Assembly: GCA_000493945.1 (NCBI GenBank)
Contig: AWNW01000029.1
Coordinates: forward strand, 25,131-38,867
Reading direction: 5' to 3'
Origin: Candidatus Hydrogenedens terephthalaticus JGI OTU-1
GTDB taxonomy: Bacteria; Hydrogenedentota; Hydrogenedentia; Hydrogenedentales; Hydrogenedentaceae
Length of the DNA stretch: 13,737 nt
Positions 6,967 through 13,737 of this stretch are shown here, piece after piece. The position numbers and the translations under genes are program-made. Under the pieces are notes generated by a model. It ran no database searches, was not told the DNA's origin, and saw only the letters and a list, made by a program, of their open reading frames with translations. Position 1 is the stretch's first letter. Every line of letters starts with the position of its first letter.

Positions 6967-8433
6967 ATGGGATATAAGAAAACGATATTAGTTGTAATGA
7001 TGTCTGTTCTTTTCTCTTTCTTTGCAAATTTTGTTTTTGCTGATGATAGTAAAGAAAATCCAACACAGCGAGAAAATGAATTAATGCAAAGGATTGAATT
7101 ACTTGAAAAAAAAGTTCAAGAGTTAGAATCTTTATTAAAAGGGAAAGAACAAACTACATCCGCTACAAAAACTACTGAAAATATACCTGTGAAGGAAAGT
7201 GTCCCTGCAGAAACAGCGGAAGCAAAAAAAGAGGAAAAAACTTCTAATGAATTAGTTTCACAATGGAAAGACCGATTATCCTTCAAAAGTCAAGACGGTT
7301 CCTTCGAATTACAGGTAGGTGGGCGATCCCAATTAGATTGGGCTTTTTTTGATAACGATGGAGATTTAGTTTCAGTATTTGGGGAAGAGGATGATGGCAC
7401 ACAGTTCCGACGCGCAAGAATTGATTTTTCAGGAAAGATATATGAATCGGTTTTTTATCGCATGGAATTTGATTTTGCAGGGGATAGGGATATGGAAGGT
7501 CGAGCCAAATTTACAGATACATATATAGGTATTTCGGATATTCCGTATGTAGGCAATATTCAGGTGGGTCATTTTCGAGAACCTTTCGGAATGGAACGAT
7601 TAACAAATTCAAATTACAATACCTTTATGGAGCGTGGTTTTAATGATGTTTTCAATCCCAAGCGTAATGTCGGGATAATGTTATTTAATTCCCAATTGCA
7701 AAACAGACTCATCTGGCAAGCAGGTGTCTTTAAGGAAACGGATGACTTTCCATCGGATAATGATAGTGATGATGACCAGGGATATGCAGTTACTGGTCGT
7801 GTAGTAGGGCTTCCATGGTATGAAGATAAGGGAAGAAAACTTCTGCATTTGGGTTTAGCTTACAGTCACCGCAATCCCGATGGCGCACCATTCCGCTATC
7901 GAACGAATCCCGAATGTGCCCTCGCTTTTTCATATCTGGATACAGACCGATATGCAAGATTCCGAATTGCAGATGCAGTTGCAGATGATGTTGATTTGAT
8001 AGGCACAGAGTTATTGTGGATATATGGACCTTTTTCTATTCAAGCAGAACATGCTTTATCTTATGTGGATACAAATTTTGGTGGAACAAGAGAATTTCAA
8101 GGTGGATATATCTATACCAGTTATTTCCTTACGGGCGAAAATCGAACATATAACAATAAAATGGCAACTTTGAGCAGGATTAAACCCAATAAAAACTTTT
8201 CTCCTAAGAAAGGTTCGTGGGGTGCATGGGAATTGGGTTTGCGATATTCCTGGATAGATTTAGATAGTGAAATGATTCGTGGAGGGAATGAACAAAATTG
8301 GACTTTAGGATTAAATTGGTATCTCAATCCCAATACCCGAATCTTTTTAAATTACACCCTTGCCAATATTGACCATGACTTATACGATGGCAATTTAGGT
8401 ATTCTTCAAACACGATTCCAAATAGACTTTTAA
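6967..8433 (+). CDS. phosphate-selective porin O/P-like outer-membrane beta-barrel with coiled-coil N-terminus
   Basis: 488 residues from ATG 6967, which has GGAG seven bases upstream; the ATG at 6961 is only one base from that site and is rejected. A signal peptide (KK, hydrophobic core, cleavage expected after FVFA, residue 25) is followed by a coiled coil at about 34-58 (heptads LMQRIELLEKKVQELESLL) and a charged linker. The barrel runs from about residue 100 to the end: LQVGGRSQLDWAFFDND, FRRARIDFSGKIYESVFYRMEFDF, VGHFREPFGMERLTN and WAGELGLRYSW-type strands (here WGAWELGLRYSWID). It ends in a C-terminal Phe (TRFQIDF), as expected for BAM-dependent insertion. These are hallmarks of the OprP/OprO family, which passes anions such as phosphate or polyphosphate; specificity cannot be read here. 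The coiled coil may trimerise the protein or contact the cell wall. A 56-codon gene follows 28 bases later. Confidence 0.88.
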   Translation: MGYKKTILVVMMSVLFSFFANFVFADDSKENPTQRENELMQRIELLEKKVQELESLLKGKEQTTSATKTTENIPVKESVPAETAEAKKEEKTSNELVSQWKDRLSFKSQDGSFELQVGGRSQLDWAFFDNDGDLVSVFGEEDDGTQFRRARIDFSGKIYESVFYRMEFDFAGDRDMEGRAKFTDTYIGISDIPYVGNIQVGHFREPFGMERLTNSNYNTFMERGFNDVFNPKRNVGIMLFNSQLQNRLIWQAGVFKETDDFPSDNDSDDDQGYAVTGRVVGLPWYEDKGRKLLHLGLAYSHRNPDGAPFRYRTNPECALAFSYLDTDRYARFRIADAVADDVDLIGTELLWIYGPFSIQAEHALSYVDTNFGGTREFQGGYIYTSYFLTGENRTYNNKMATLSRIKPNKNFSPKKGSWGAWELGLRYSWIDLDSEMIRGGNEQNWTLGLNWYLNPNTRIFLNYTLANIDHDLYDGNLGILQTRFQIDF

Positions 8434-8461
8434 TTTATGCAGAACTAAAAAGGAGTAAAAT

Positions 8462-8632
8462 ATGAAACATATCCAAACAACAACCCATTCAAAATTTATT
8501 CCCCAACAAGCTGATTCCACACTTGAAAAGCAACAACAAATAGAAGTATGGAATAATGGAATTAAAATGTTAGGAGCACTATTTGACTTAATTGTAAAAA
8601 TTCTGGATAAAGTAAAAGATACATCAGAATAA
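8462..8632 (+). CDS. 56-residue protein of unknown function, downstream of porin
   Basis: ATG 8462 is preceded by AAAAGGAG with 7-base spacing, one of the best ribosome binding sites in the window, only 28 bases after the porin stop, so it is probably co-transcribed. The protein has a polar, Gln/Thr-rich first half (IQTTTHS, EKQQQIEVW) and an amphipathic helix in the second half (IKMLGALFDLIVKILDKVKD). There is no signal peptide and no family recognised. It might be a small cytoplasmic or membrane-associated helper, but no function can be assigned. Its length and spacing make chance less likely than for other short frames here. Confidence 0.55.
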   Translation: MKHIQTTTHSKFIPQQADSTLEKQQQIEVWNNGIKMLGALFDLIVKILDKVKDTSE

Positions 8633-8895
8633 AACCCAAAAATATTTTGGATTAGAATTTACTTAAATTTTTAGTTTGTTATTGTGCTAACAAATGTTGT
8701 TAAGATAAAATAAAGATAAATTTGAAAGGGATATTTTTTATATTTACAAAATAAACTATAACGGAGATAGGGGAAAGTTGTTTTATGAAATTAGTAGCAG
8801 GAGAGAAATAATCTTATTAAATTAATCCAATTAGAATGGAAAAAGATTTGGAAAAATTCTTTTTTAGGTTTGTTTATATTTTTCATTAGGTTCAA

Positions 8896-8974
8896 TGGTC
8901 GGGGTGAGTGGATTTGAACCACCGGCCTCTTGGTCCCGAACCAAGCGCTCTAAACCGGGCTGAGCTACACCCCG
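8896..8974 (-). tRNA. tRNA-Pro (anticodon CGG)
   Basis: Read on the minus strand, it has a seven-pair acceptor stem CGGGGTG/CACCCCG starting with the C1-G72 pair typical of proline tRNA, a D arm GCTC/GAGC, and an anticodon stem CTTGG/CCAAG around loop TTCGGGA. This gives anticodon CGG with G37. The T arm GGTGG-TTCAAAT-CCACT follows, then discriminator A and an encoded CCA (plus-strand TGG at 8896-8898). Total length is 79 bases with CCA. It decodes CCG. Confidence 0.96.
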
Positions 8975-9055
8975 ATAATCATTACTTAATAAATAAAAAA
9001 ACCCCCTCACCCCTCTCAAAATTATGGATTCTATATTTGTTTTTTTATACGGTGA

Positions 9056-9265
9056 TTAATAACGAGCAACGGTTATATCAGCTCCACCCGCAGCAGAACC
9101 ACCACCGCTAAGTCCTGCGATACCACCTGTACCACCAGCACCGCCCGCAAGACCTCTTACCTGCCTCACTTGTGTCTGCTGTGTGGAGGATGTTCCGTCA
9201 GCAAATGCAACCATAGTGCAAAGGGCTAACAGAACCACGAGTGTTAATGCTACTAATTTTTTCAC
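9056..9265 (-). CDS. small exported Gly/Ala-rich protein
   Basis: 69 residues starting with GTG at 9265, with AGGAG about 7 bases upstream. The N terminus MKKLVALTLVVLLALCTMVAFA is a textbook Sec signal peptide, with cleavage expected after AFA (residue 22). The mature part is about 47 residues: a short polar TSSTQQTQVRQVR segment, then GLAGGAGGTGGIAGLSGGG and SAAGGADITVARY. Gly makes up a large share of the mature chain, in GG-x pairs. Cys16 lies inside the hydrophobic core in a poor lipobox (LALC), so lipidation is unlikely. It is monocistronic, with its own near-consensus promoter (9332-9360). No family recognised; an abundant structural or surface peptide is a guess from the promoter and composition. 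Confidence 0.72.
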   Translation of the reverse strand: MKKLVALTLVVLLALCTMVAFADGTSSTQQTQVRQVRGLAGGAGGTGGIAGLSGGGSAAGGADITVARY

Positions 9266-9331
9266 TGCTTGTCTCCTTGTGTTAAGAGGTTTTTATTAAT
9301 ATTTATTATACCTGCATATTCAACTATTAAT

Positions 9332-9360
9332 ATACTACCATATTTTAAACCTAATGTCAA
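9332..9360 (-). promoter_or_regulatory. sigma-70-type promoter for the Gly-rich protein gene
   Basis: On the minus strand, TTGACA (9355-9360) is a perfect -35 box. It is followed by exactly 17 bases and TAGTAT (9332-9337), which matches the -10 consensus at all but one position. Transcription would start near 9325, giving a leader of about 60 bases before the GTG at 9265. It is the best promoter in the window. Confidence 0.8.
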
Positions 9361-9370
9361 GTTATTTTTT

Positions 9371-9411
9371 AAAAAATTTTGGGGATATGGTTTTTACCCA
9401 TATCCCCAAAA
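9371..9411 (-). terminator. Rho-independent terminator of the Gfo/Idh/MocA gene
   Basis: A 10-bp core stem GGGGATATGG/CCATATCCCC (9381-9390 with 9398-9407) is extended by four A-T pairs on the outside and closes a 7-base loop. On the minus strand it is followed by six T (9371-9376). It begins 12 bases beyond the stop at 9423 and ends just before the -35 box of the next gene, so it separates the two transcripts. Confidence 0.85.
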
Positions 9412-9422
9412 AAAATCAATAA

Positions 9423-10730
9423 TTACGCAACAGGTTCAAAGCCTTCTCTGTATTGTTGGCGTTTAACCAGTTTATTGGCTTCTTCATCTTTGAAAGTTAG
9501 TGTTTTTGGGTCAAATTCTAAAGAGCGTCCCACGCGATATGCAATGTTACCTAAATGACAATGCACGCATGATATATGAGCGTCATACGGAGTAACTGGT
9601 AAATCTTCTTCCTTACGAGAACGAACGGCACGGAAGAAACGGTCCCATTTATCTAAGTCTTCAGGTAATGGGTCGTTTACAGGAATGGGCTTGTTCTTAT
9701 AGTCAAAGAAACCTTTCCTACGAACATAGTAGCCATCTGTCCCAAAGAAACTATTTCCACAATCACCACCATCGGCTTCCTGGAAGGAACCTAAATTACG
9801 AACTTCAAATGTAACCATGGAGCCATCTTCATAAGTGAAAGATGTTGCCTGAGTATTCGGTGTTTGGCCATCATCATCCCAAGCATATCTTCCACCGGTG
9901 CTATATACCTTGATAGGCAACCCACGATTATGTCCCCAGCAGGCTATATCCATTTCGTGCACACCCTGATTGCCAATTTCACCATTTCCATATTCCCAGA
10001 ACCAGTGCCAATCATAATGCACATATAGACCGGGCTTATCTTTACGGTCTTTATTTTTCATAAAGGGATGGTCGGGCGATGTTCCCTGCCATAGTGTCCA
10101 ATTTAGGTAATCTGGCGGTGTTCCTGGCTCACCATGACCTATTGCAAAACGATTTCCATTTTTATACACATAGCCTCGGGAGTGCATAACTTTGCCAATA
10201 AAGCCTTTATGAATTAATCCCATATCACGAATCAAAGTGTTATCGGATCGACTCTGTGTTCCGTGTTGGACGATACGGTTATATTTTTTTGCCGCTTCTA
10301 CCAATTGTGTGCCTTCCCAGATGTTGTGGGATAACGGTTTTTCTACATATACATCTTTACCTGCTTTGCATGCGACTACGGTTATCAGGGTATGAGTGTG
10401 ATTCGGTGTTGCAATAGTAATAGCGTGCACATTAGGGTCTTGCACTGCTTCACGAAAATCTTCATAAGCCTTCGGTGCTTTACCTTGTTTTGAGCCTACT
10501 GCTGATACCATCCGATCCAGGACTCGTTTGTCAACATCGCATAAAGCAACGATTTCCGCTTCATTGGCTTTCCCTAAAATGTCTTTAATATGGCTTCCAC
10601 CCTGACCATTAAATCCGATGGTACAAATTCCGATGCGGTCATTAGCACCAAAAACTTTACCGGCAGCCATAGTTCCAGCGACCAACACCGCCGTGCTTTT
10701 CAAAAAACTTCTTCTTGACAAAGGTTTCAT
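9423..10730 (-). CDS. Tat-exported Gfo/Idh/MocA family oxidoreductase
   Basis: 435 residues; ATG 10730 has AAGGAG about 8 bases upstream. The N terminus carries a twin-arginine signal SRRSFLK (5-11) with a hydrophobic stretch ending GKVFGA (about 29), so the folded enzyme is exported, probably with its nucleotide cofactor. The Rossmann half follows: GFNGQGGSH (39-47), the acidic end of beta-2 at CDVD (64-67), ATPNHTH (107-113) and the catalytic EKP (130-132). The C-terminal half has the GNQGVHEMD (253-261) segment with the active-site His258 and Asp261, and a C-terminal CVHCHLGN motif common in planctomycete-type members. The family oxidises or reduces sugars and sugar-like substrates using NAD(P); the substrate here is unknown. 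It has its own candidate promoter and a strong terminator, and lies 96 bases after a glycosidase-like gene, which hints at a periplasmic sugar role. Confidence 0.9.
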   Translation of the reverse strand: MKPLSRRSFLKSTAVLVAGTMAAGKVFGANDRIGICTIGFNGQGGSHIKDILGKANEAEIVALCDVDKRVLDRMVSAVGSKQGKAPKAYEDFREAVQDPNVHAITIATPNHTHTLITVVACKAGKDVYVEKPLSHNIWEGTQLVEAAKKYNRIVQHGTQSRSDNTLIRDMGLIHKGFIGKVMHSRGYVYKNGNRFAIGHGEPGTPPDYLNWTLWQGTSPDHPFMKNKDRKDKPGLYVHYDWHWFWEYGNGEIGNQGVHEMDIACWGHNRGLPIKVYSTGGRYAWDDDGQTPNTQATSFTYEDGSMVTFEVRNLGSFQEADGGDCGNSFFGTDGYYVRRKGFFDYKNKPIPVNDPLPEDLDKWDRFFRAVRSRKEEDLPVTPYDAHISCVHCHLGNIAYRVGRSLEFDPKTLTFKDEEANKLVKRQQYREGFEPVA

Positions 10731-10779
10731 TGTAAAATCTCCTTGTTATTTTAGGTTCAAAAAGAAATATAATTTATCC

Positions 10780-10808
10780 ATTATACTAAATAGAAAGGAC
10801 TGTTTTCA
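10780..10808 (-). promoter_or_regulatory. candidate promoter for the Tat oxidoreductase gene
   Basis: A perfect -10 box TATAAT on the minus strand (10780-10785) lies 17 bases from a poor -35 (TGAAAA, 10803-10808, three of six). Transcription would start near 10773, about 43 bases before the ATG. It lies between the stop of the upstream gene and the start of this one. The weak -35 and AT-rich context keep confidence moderate. Confidence 0.4.
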
Positions 10809-10826
10809 TTCGATTTGGTTTCATTT

Positions 10827-13190
10827 TTATTGGGGTTGGAAAAATAAAAATACGGTTTCTCCACTACCTAATGAAAGAAGAAGTGTTTCCCGTTCGAACC
10901 ATTTTTGCTCAGGTTGAAACAAATTTTCAATGTTTAAAAATTGATTGAACTGCAAAATACGGTCTCCGATTCCTTTTGTATGAAGAACCAGCATATTTGA
11001 CCCGACCAATAGTGTATCCTGTGTCTCAATACTTCCTTCGGCAATAGCAGTAGGCACTTCAAGAATAGAAAGAATTTCACGCATAGCAAGGTAATTTACC
11101 GTAGGTTCTGCATAAAAAACGGAGACCCACTTATCATTTATGGTTTTGACTGCAATGCTGGGTTTACCATTCGATTGATAGCGAGCAATTACATCTGCAT
11201 TTTCATCTTTAATATAAAATAACGGCGAAATAGATATGGACTCCCCAAAAACTTCCCCTTTATTTATCCATCTTCCCTCTAAATCCAGAACAGAACCAGC
11301 AGTTGTATCTGTATCAAATAATTTTACATCAATTTGTGTTAATTGGTGAACAAGTTCTGTATTATCCGAATCTATTCCCCATGTAGGCAGGTAATACCAT
11401 ATTGCTATAGATTTATCTGTTTCAAAGATACGATGTAAAATTTGAATTTCTTTTTCTGTGGGTGGATACAGATTAAAAATAAAATATATCAATTTTTTCG
11501 GGATGCGTTCATCCAGTAAATCCTGCATGAGATAAAATTCTATAGGCAGCCCTACCTTTAAAAGTTGGTCTCGAACATTTGCGATGCTTGATGAATAAAA
11601 TTCAATCCCTTTGGGGGTAAGCAGGTGCATAGCCCGCTCATCTATAACCATAGCCAGAGGTTCCCATAGAATATTTTCTAACGGAACTACAGCAGGATAT
11701 TCTGTTTGCACCTCTTCTGTATTAAATTTTCCTACCTGCAAACGGGGCAGTGTGCTATCTTCCTGTGTTAAATTTTCATTAGATACCCCATGTATTTTTC
11801 GTGGTTGAAGTCTCAACTTTTGCAATCCACCCCCCTGAGTTAAAATTCGAGTAGAAATTTGTATAATTTTCTTAAACAAATCCCACTGCTCTACATCTAA
11901 AAGCCAACCTTTTCCTTCCGGGTCTGTCCATATCAAACCAGCATTATGAACAAGAGCTAACCCTGTATTTCGCTTTTGAACAGCAAAAATATTTTCTGCC
12001 CGTACCCCTTTTATACGCACAATTTGTCGGGTTGAAGCATCGTAAGAAATACCAGTTCGTGTATCGTCGAAAAGTAAGACATCTTTCCCATGAAGGGAAA
12101 AACTTTCTATTGTGCCTGCGGGTCCACCTGATTCCCCTAATCCACGGTTTATGTAGGTTATAGGAAGAATAAAGCCATCTACATCACTTTCTAATATAGA
12201 ATCTAATGAAAATTGCCCTGTGGTTGTATCTACTGTTTCCATATTTAATCCGTAGGGAATATAAATTTTTACCTTTGTATCCTGAAGTAATTGCCGTAAT
12301 GTCATGGCACAAAAACCGATGCTATTTGCCAGACTTTCGTTAAAGAAACGACGGTAATTTATTAAAATACGATGCTCTGCAAGATTTAAATAATTGGATG
12401 AAGTTACGGTTTCCTTGTGCAATTCATCAAGAATAAATGAGGGTTCGAGTGTATCGGCTCCGAATAGTTGGATGCGCTCTTCTGTAGAAGGGTAGTGATT
12501 TTGTAGCCACTTATTAAAATTCGATAAAGAATACTCAGATTCATCCAGTCCGGGAGAAATCCACCAGCGATTTTTTAAAAATCCTAAAATAAATCCACCT
12601 ACCTGCCCACCAATTTTAGAGGAATGGAGGCTGGTTACCAGCAAATTAAACGACTCTTCGATGGCTTTTTTCCATGCTGGAGCATTGAAGCATGCATAAG
12701 GTTGAACCTCCCCGTTTACTATCATATTGGCAGATTTCTTTCCCGAATACCAGAATTCAGGTGGATTAAGGTCCAGATAAATCCAGTATTTTCCGTGCGG
12801 GTCAACCTCATTCATACATTGAAGAATACGAAACAACTCTGGCAAATCATCAGAACCTCGCCATGGGAATGGAACATCTATAATATAATTAACAATCCCT
12901 GCTTCCTTTGCATGCATAAACTCTTTTTGAGCAATTTCACTGCAAGGCTCTCCGCCTACATATATAAAAAAGGGAAGAGACTCTTCTTTATCCTGCTGTT
13001 TTCCATTAATTTTTTCTTCTGGAGGGACAGGCGGTAACGGTTTTGTCATCAAGTCATGCAGTGAATATTTACCTGCGATAGAGCCAAACCACCATGAGAT
13101 ACCGATTACGATGATAAGAATAAAAAAAAGAAAAAAATTCCGCCAGAACAGATTTTTCAAAGTCTGCGATTCTTTGTTTTTTTTCAGCAT
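10827..13190 (-). CDS. membrane-anchored GH42-like (beta-galactosidase-like) protein with GATase-like domain, catalytic Glu doubtful
   Basis: 787 residues; ATG 13190 has AAGGA about 9 bases upstream. One N-terminal membrane helix (17-36) is followed by a Pro/Lys linker and a long extracytoplasmic part. Residues about 73-450 read as a TIM barrel like that of GH42: IDVPFPWRG, YWIYLDLNPPEFW (136-147), NKWLQNHYPSTEERIQLFG (226-244), DDTRT (375-379), and RNTGLALVHNAGLIWTDPEGKGW (407-429). Residues about 512-605 resemble the GATase-like domain that follows the barrel in GH42 (VIDERAMHLL, LLKVGLPIEFYLMQDLLD, AIWYYLPTWG), and a beta-rich end follows. In related proteins as I remember them, the strand carrying the acid/base Glu ends in a G-E-W motif. 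Here the matching place reads FLKNRWW (204-210), so the Glu may be lost. A sugar-binding or pseudoenzyme role is then possible. Family assignment is moderate. Confidence 0.65.
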   Translation of the reverse strand: MLKKNKESQTLKNLFWRNFFLFFILIIVIGISWWFGSIAGKYSLHDLMTKPLPPVPPEEKINGKQQDKEESLPFFIYVGGEPCSEIAQKEFMHAKEAGIVNYIIDVPFPWRGSDDLPELFRILQCMNEVDPHGKYWIYLDLNPPEFWYSGKKSANMIVNGEVQPYACFNAPAWKKAIEESFNLLVTSLHSSKIGGQVGGFILGFLKNRWWISPGLDESEYSLSNFNKWLQNHYPSTEERIQLFGADTLEPSFILDELHKETVTSSNYLNLAEHRILINYRRFFNESLANSIGFCAMTLRQLLQDTKVKIYIPYGLNMETVDTTTGQFSLDSILESDVDGFILPITYINRGLGESGGPAGTIESFSLHGKDVLLFDDTRTGISYDASTRQIVRIKGVRAENIFAVQKRNTGLALVHNAGLIWTDPEGKGWLLDVEQWDLFKKIIQISTRILTQGGGLQKLRLQPRKIHGVSNENLTQEDSTLPRLQVGKFNTEEVQTEYPAVVPLENILWEPLAMVIDERAMHLLTPKGIEFYSSSIANVRDQLLKVGLPIEFYLMQDLLDERIPKKLIYFIFNLYPPTEKEIQILHRIFETDKSIAIWYYLPTWGIDSDNTELVHQLTQIDVKLFDTDTTAGSVLDLEGRWINKGEVFGESISISPLFYIKDENADVIARYQSNGKPSIAVKTINDKWVSVFYAEPTVNYLAMREILSILEVPTAIAEGSIETQDTLLVGSNMLVLHTKGIGDRILQFNQFLNIENLFQPEQKWFERETLLLSLGSGETVFLFFQPQ

Positions 13191-13240
13191 TACCTTATGT
13201 CCTTGTTCTTTTTCAGATATTTTGAAATCTTATAAAAACC

Positions 13241-13627
13241 TTATAAAGGAAGTAAACTTTCAAACTGAAACCAAGCTCCTACATCATAATTTTTTCCTAT
13301 TTGTTCTGCCTCCAGTATTTTTTTTGCTTCAAATACTATTATGCCAGCAGGCAAGTCAAAAGAATATTTTTTTAATCTTCCGGTTCTAATATTCCCTACA
13401 ACTTCCCCCTTCCATTTTATATCAATATGAATTTCCGTTTGTTCTGAAGAAATATTTCCACAAACAAAAGAAAATACACCTCCTTTATGTTCTATTTCTG
13501 CATATTTACTCATGGGAAAGAATTTTTTACCAGATATATAAATGGGTTTATACCAACCCTTAACGGGAAGTTCTATATCGGGACAAAATAAAGTTTTTCT
13601 CTGTATTAAATGCCAATAAGGAGGCAA
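13241..13627 (-). CDS. 128-residue protein of unknown function, start uncertain (possibly C-terminal part of a longer, frameshifted gene)
   Basis: The end is firm (TAA 13241-13243), 50 bases before the start of the GH42-like gene. The start is not: TTG at 13627 has no ribosome binding site, and the next Met is only at residue 39. The frame stays open upstream to a TAG near 13726 without any ATG. The sequence is beta-rich and ordered (KGWYKPIYISGKKFF, GGVFSFVCGNISSEQTEIHI, RTGRLKKYSFDLPAGIIVFEA), as in a beta-sandwich or carbohydrate-binding-like module, but I recognise no family. No signal peptide is seen in this stretch. The reading frame that enters from the right edge may really continue into this one. 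Confidence 0.5.
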   Translation of the reverse strand: MPPYWHLIQRKTLFCPDIELPVKGWYKPIYISGKKFFPMSKYAEIEHKGGVFSFVCGNISSEQTEIHIDIKWKGEVVGNIRTGRLKKYSFDLPAGIIVFEAKKILEAEQIGKNYDVGAWFQFESLLPL

Positions 13628-13737
13628 ATTATTATGTTTTTGGCTTCTGAAATATCTTTCGTAGTGTAGGACATAACCCGTGCTTTTATATCCTCTCCAT
13701 AGATGGACTCCATATCCGTATCCGGGCTATCTTCTTT
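13606..13737 (-). CDS. C-terminal fragment of a gene entering from the right edge (partial)
   Basis: An open frame of 43 sense codons reaches the right edge and stops at TAA 13606-13608. Its first part (DSPDTDMESIYGEDIKARV, SYTTKDISEAKN) has strongly coding-like codons: 33 of the 43 first positions are purines and many codons are GNN. The last ten residues (IIICLLIGI) look less coding-like, and the overlapping frame of the 128-residue protein takes over there. It may be the real end of an upstream gene overlapping the next by 22 bases, or the N-terminal side of one gene split by a one-base deletion. Too little is visible to name a family. Confidence 0.4.
   Translation of the reverse strand, partial: KEDSPDTDMESIYGEDIKARVMSYTTKDISEAKNIIICLLIGI

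Noticed and set aside
8636..8650. Short inverted repeat CCAAAA-ATA-TTTTGG (partly overlapping) after the 56-residue gene
   Set aside because: The six-pair A/T-rich stem has no T-tract after it, so it is too weak to call a terminator.
8908..9111. Plus-strand frame beginning MDLNHRPLGPEPSALNRAEL
   Set aside because: It is the antisense reading of the tRNA-Pro gene, a well-known false protein in databases.
9206..9230. Possible lipobox (LALC) in the Gly-rich exported protein
   Set aside because: The residue before Cys is Leu rather than Gly, Ala or Ser, and a better signal peptidase I site AFA follows.
12624..13037. 137-codon plus-strand frame opposite the GH42-like gene
   Set aside because: It lies wholly antisense to a long frame with recognisable protein features and has no ribosome binding site or known motif.
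1..13737. CRISPR arrays, insertion sequences, direct repeats, att sites around the tRNA
   Set aside because: I looked for regularly spaced repeats, transposase-like frames and duplicated tRNA ends and saw none.

Overview
The window is AT-rich bacterial DNA from a diderm (Gram-negative-type) organism. It encodes a phosphate-selective-porin-like beta-barrel, type IV pilin-like proteins, a Tat-exported Gfo/Idh/MocA oxidoreductase of the kind abundant in Planctomycetota, Hydrogenedentota and related phyla, and a membrane-anchored protein with a GH42-like fold. That mix, together with low GC, suggests an uncultured PVC- or Hydrogenedentota-like lineage. This placement is inference from protein style only; there is no rRNA or marker gene here.

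Layout. (1) 1-2162, plus strand: the 3' part of a large von Willebrand A-like surface protein ending in a BACON/ASH-like beta domain, then two very small membrane proteins. (2) 2263-5634, minus strand: a tight four-gene pilin-like operon. In transcription order it holds a PilV/GspI-like pilin, a PilW/GspJ-like pilin, a large PilX/GspK-like protein and a membrane-anchored TPR-like protein. (3) 5847-6648, plus strand: a NagD/PGP-type HAD phosphatase split by a one-base frameshift in a run of eight A. The divergent region between (2) and (3) carries a perfect 16-bp palindrome. (4) 6967-8632, plus strand: an OprP/OprO-like porin with an N-terminal coiled coil, followed closely by a 56-codon gene with a strong ribosome binding site. 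(5) 8896-8974, minus strand: tRNA-Pro(CGG) with encoded CCA. (6) 9056-9265, minus strand: a tiny exported Gly-rich protein with a near-consensus sigma-70 promoter. (7) 9423-13737, minus strand: the Tat oxidoreductase, with its own candidate promoter and a clear terminator; a 787-residue membrane-anchored glycosidase-like protein; a 128-residue protein of unknown function; and the end of another reading frame at the window edge.

How the parts fit together. Most of the window encodes envelope and export functions: a surface adhesin-like protein, a pseudopilus tip complex, an outer-membrane porin, a small exported Gly-rich protein, and periplasmic or membrane-anchored proteins that look carbohydrate-related. 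The pilin operon is the clearest functional unit. No mobile element, CRISPR array or defence system was seen. The points most worth checking are the A8 frameshift, the frame switch near 13.63 kb, the missing Glu in the glycosidase-like protein, the palindrome, and the Gly-rich peptide with its strong promoter.
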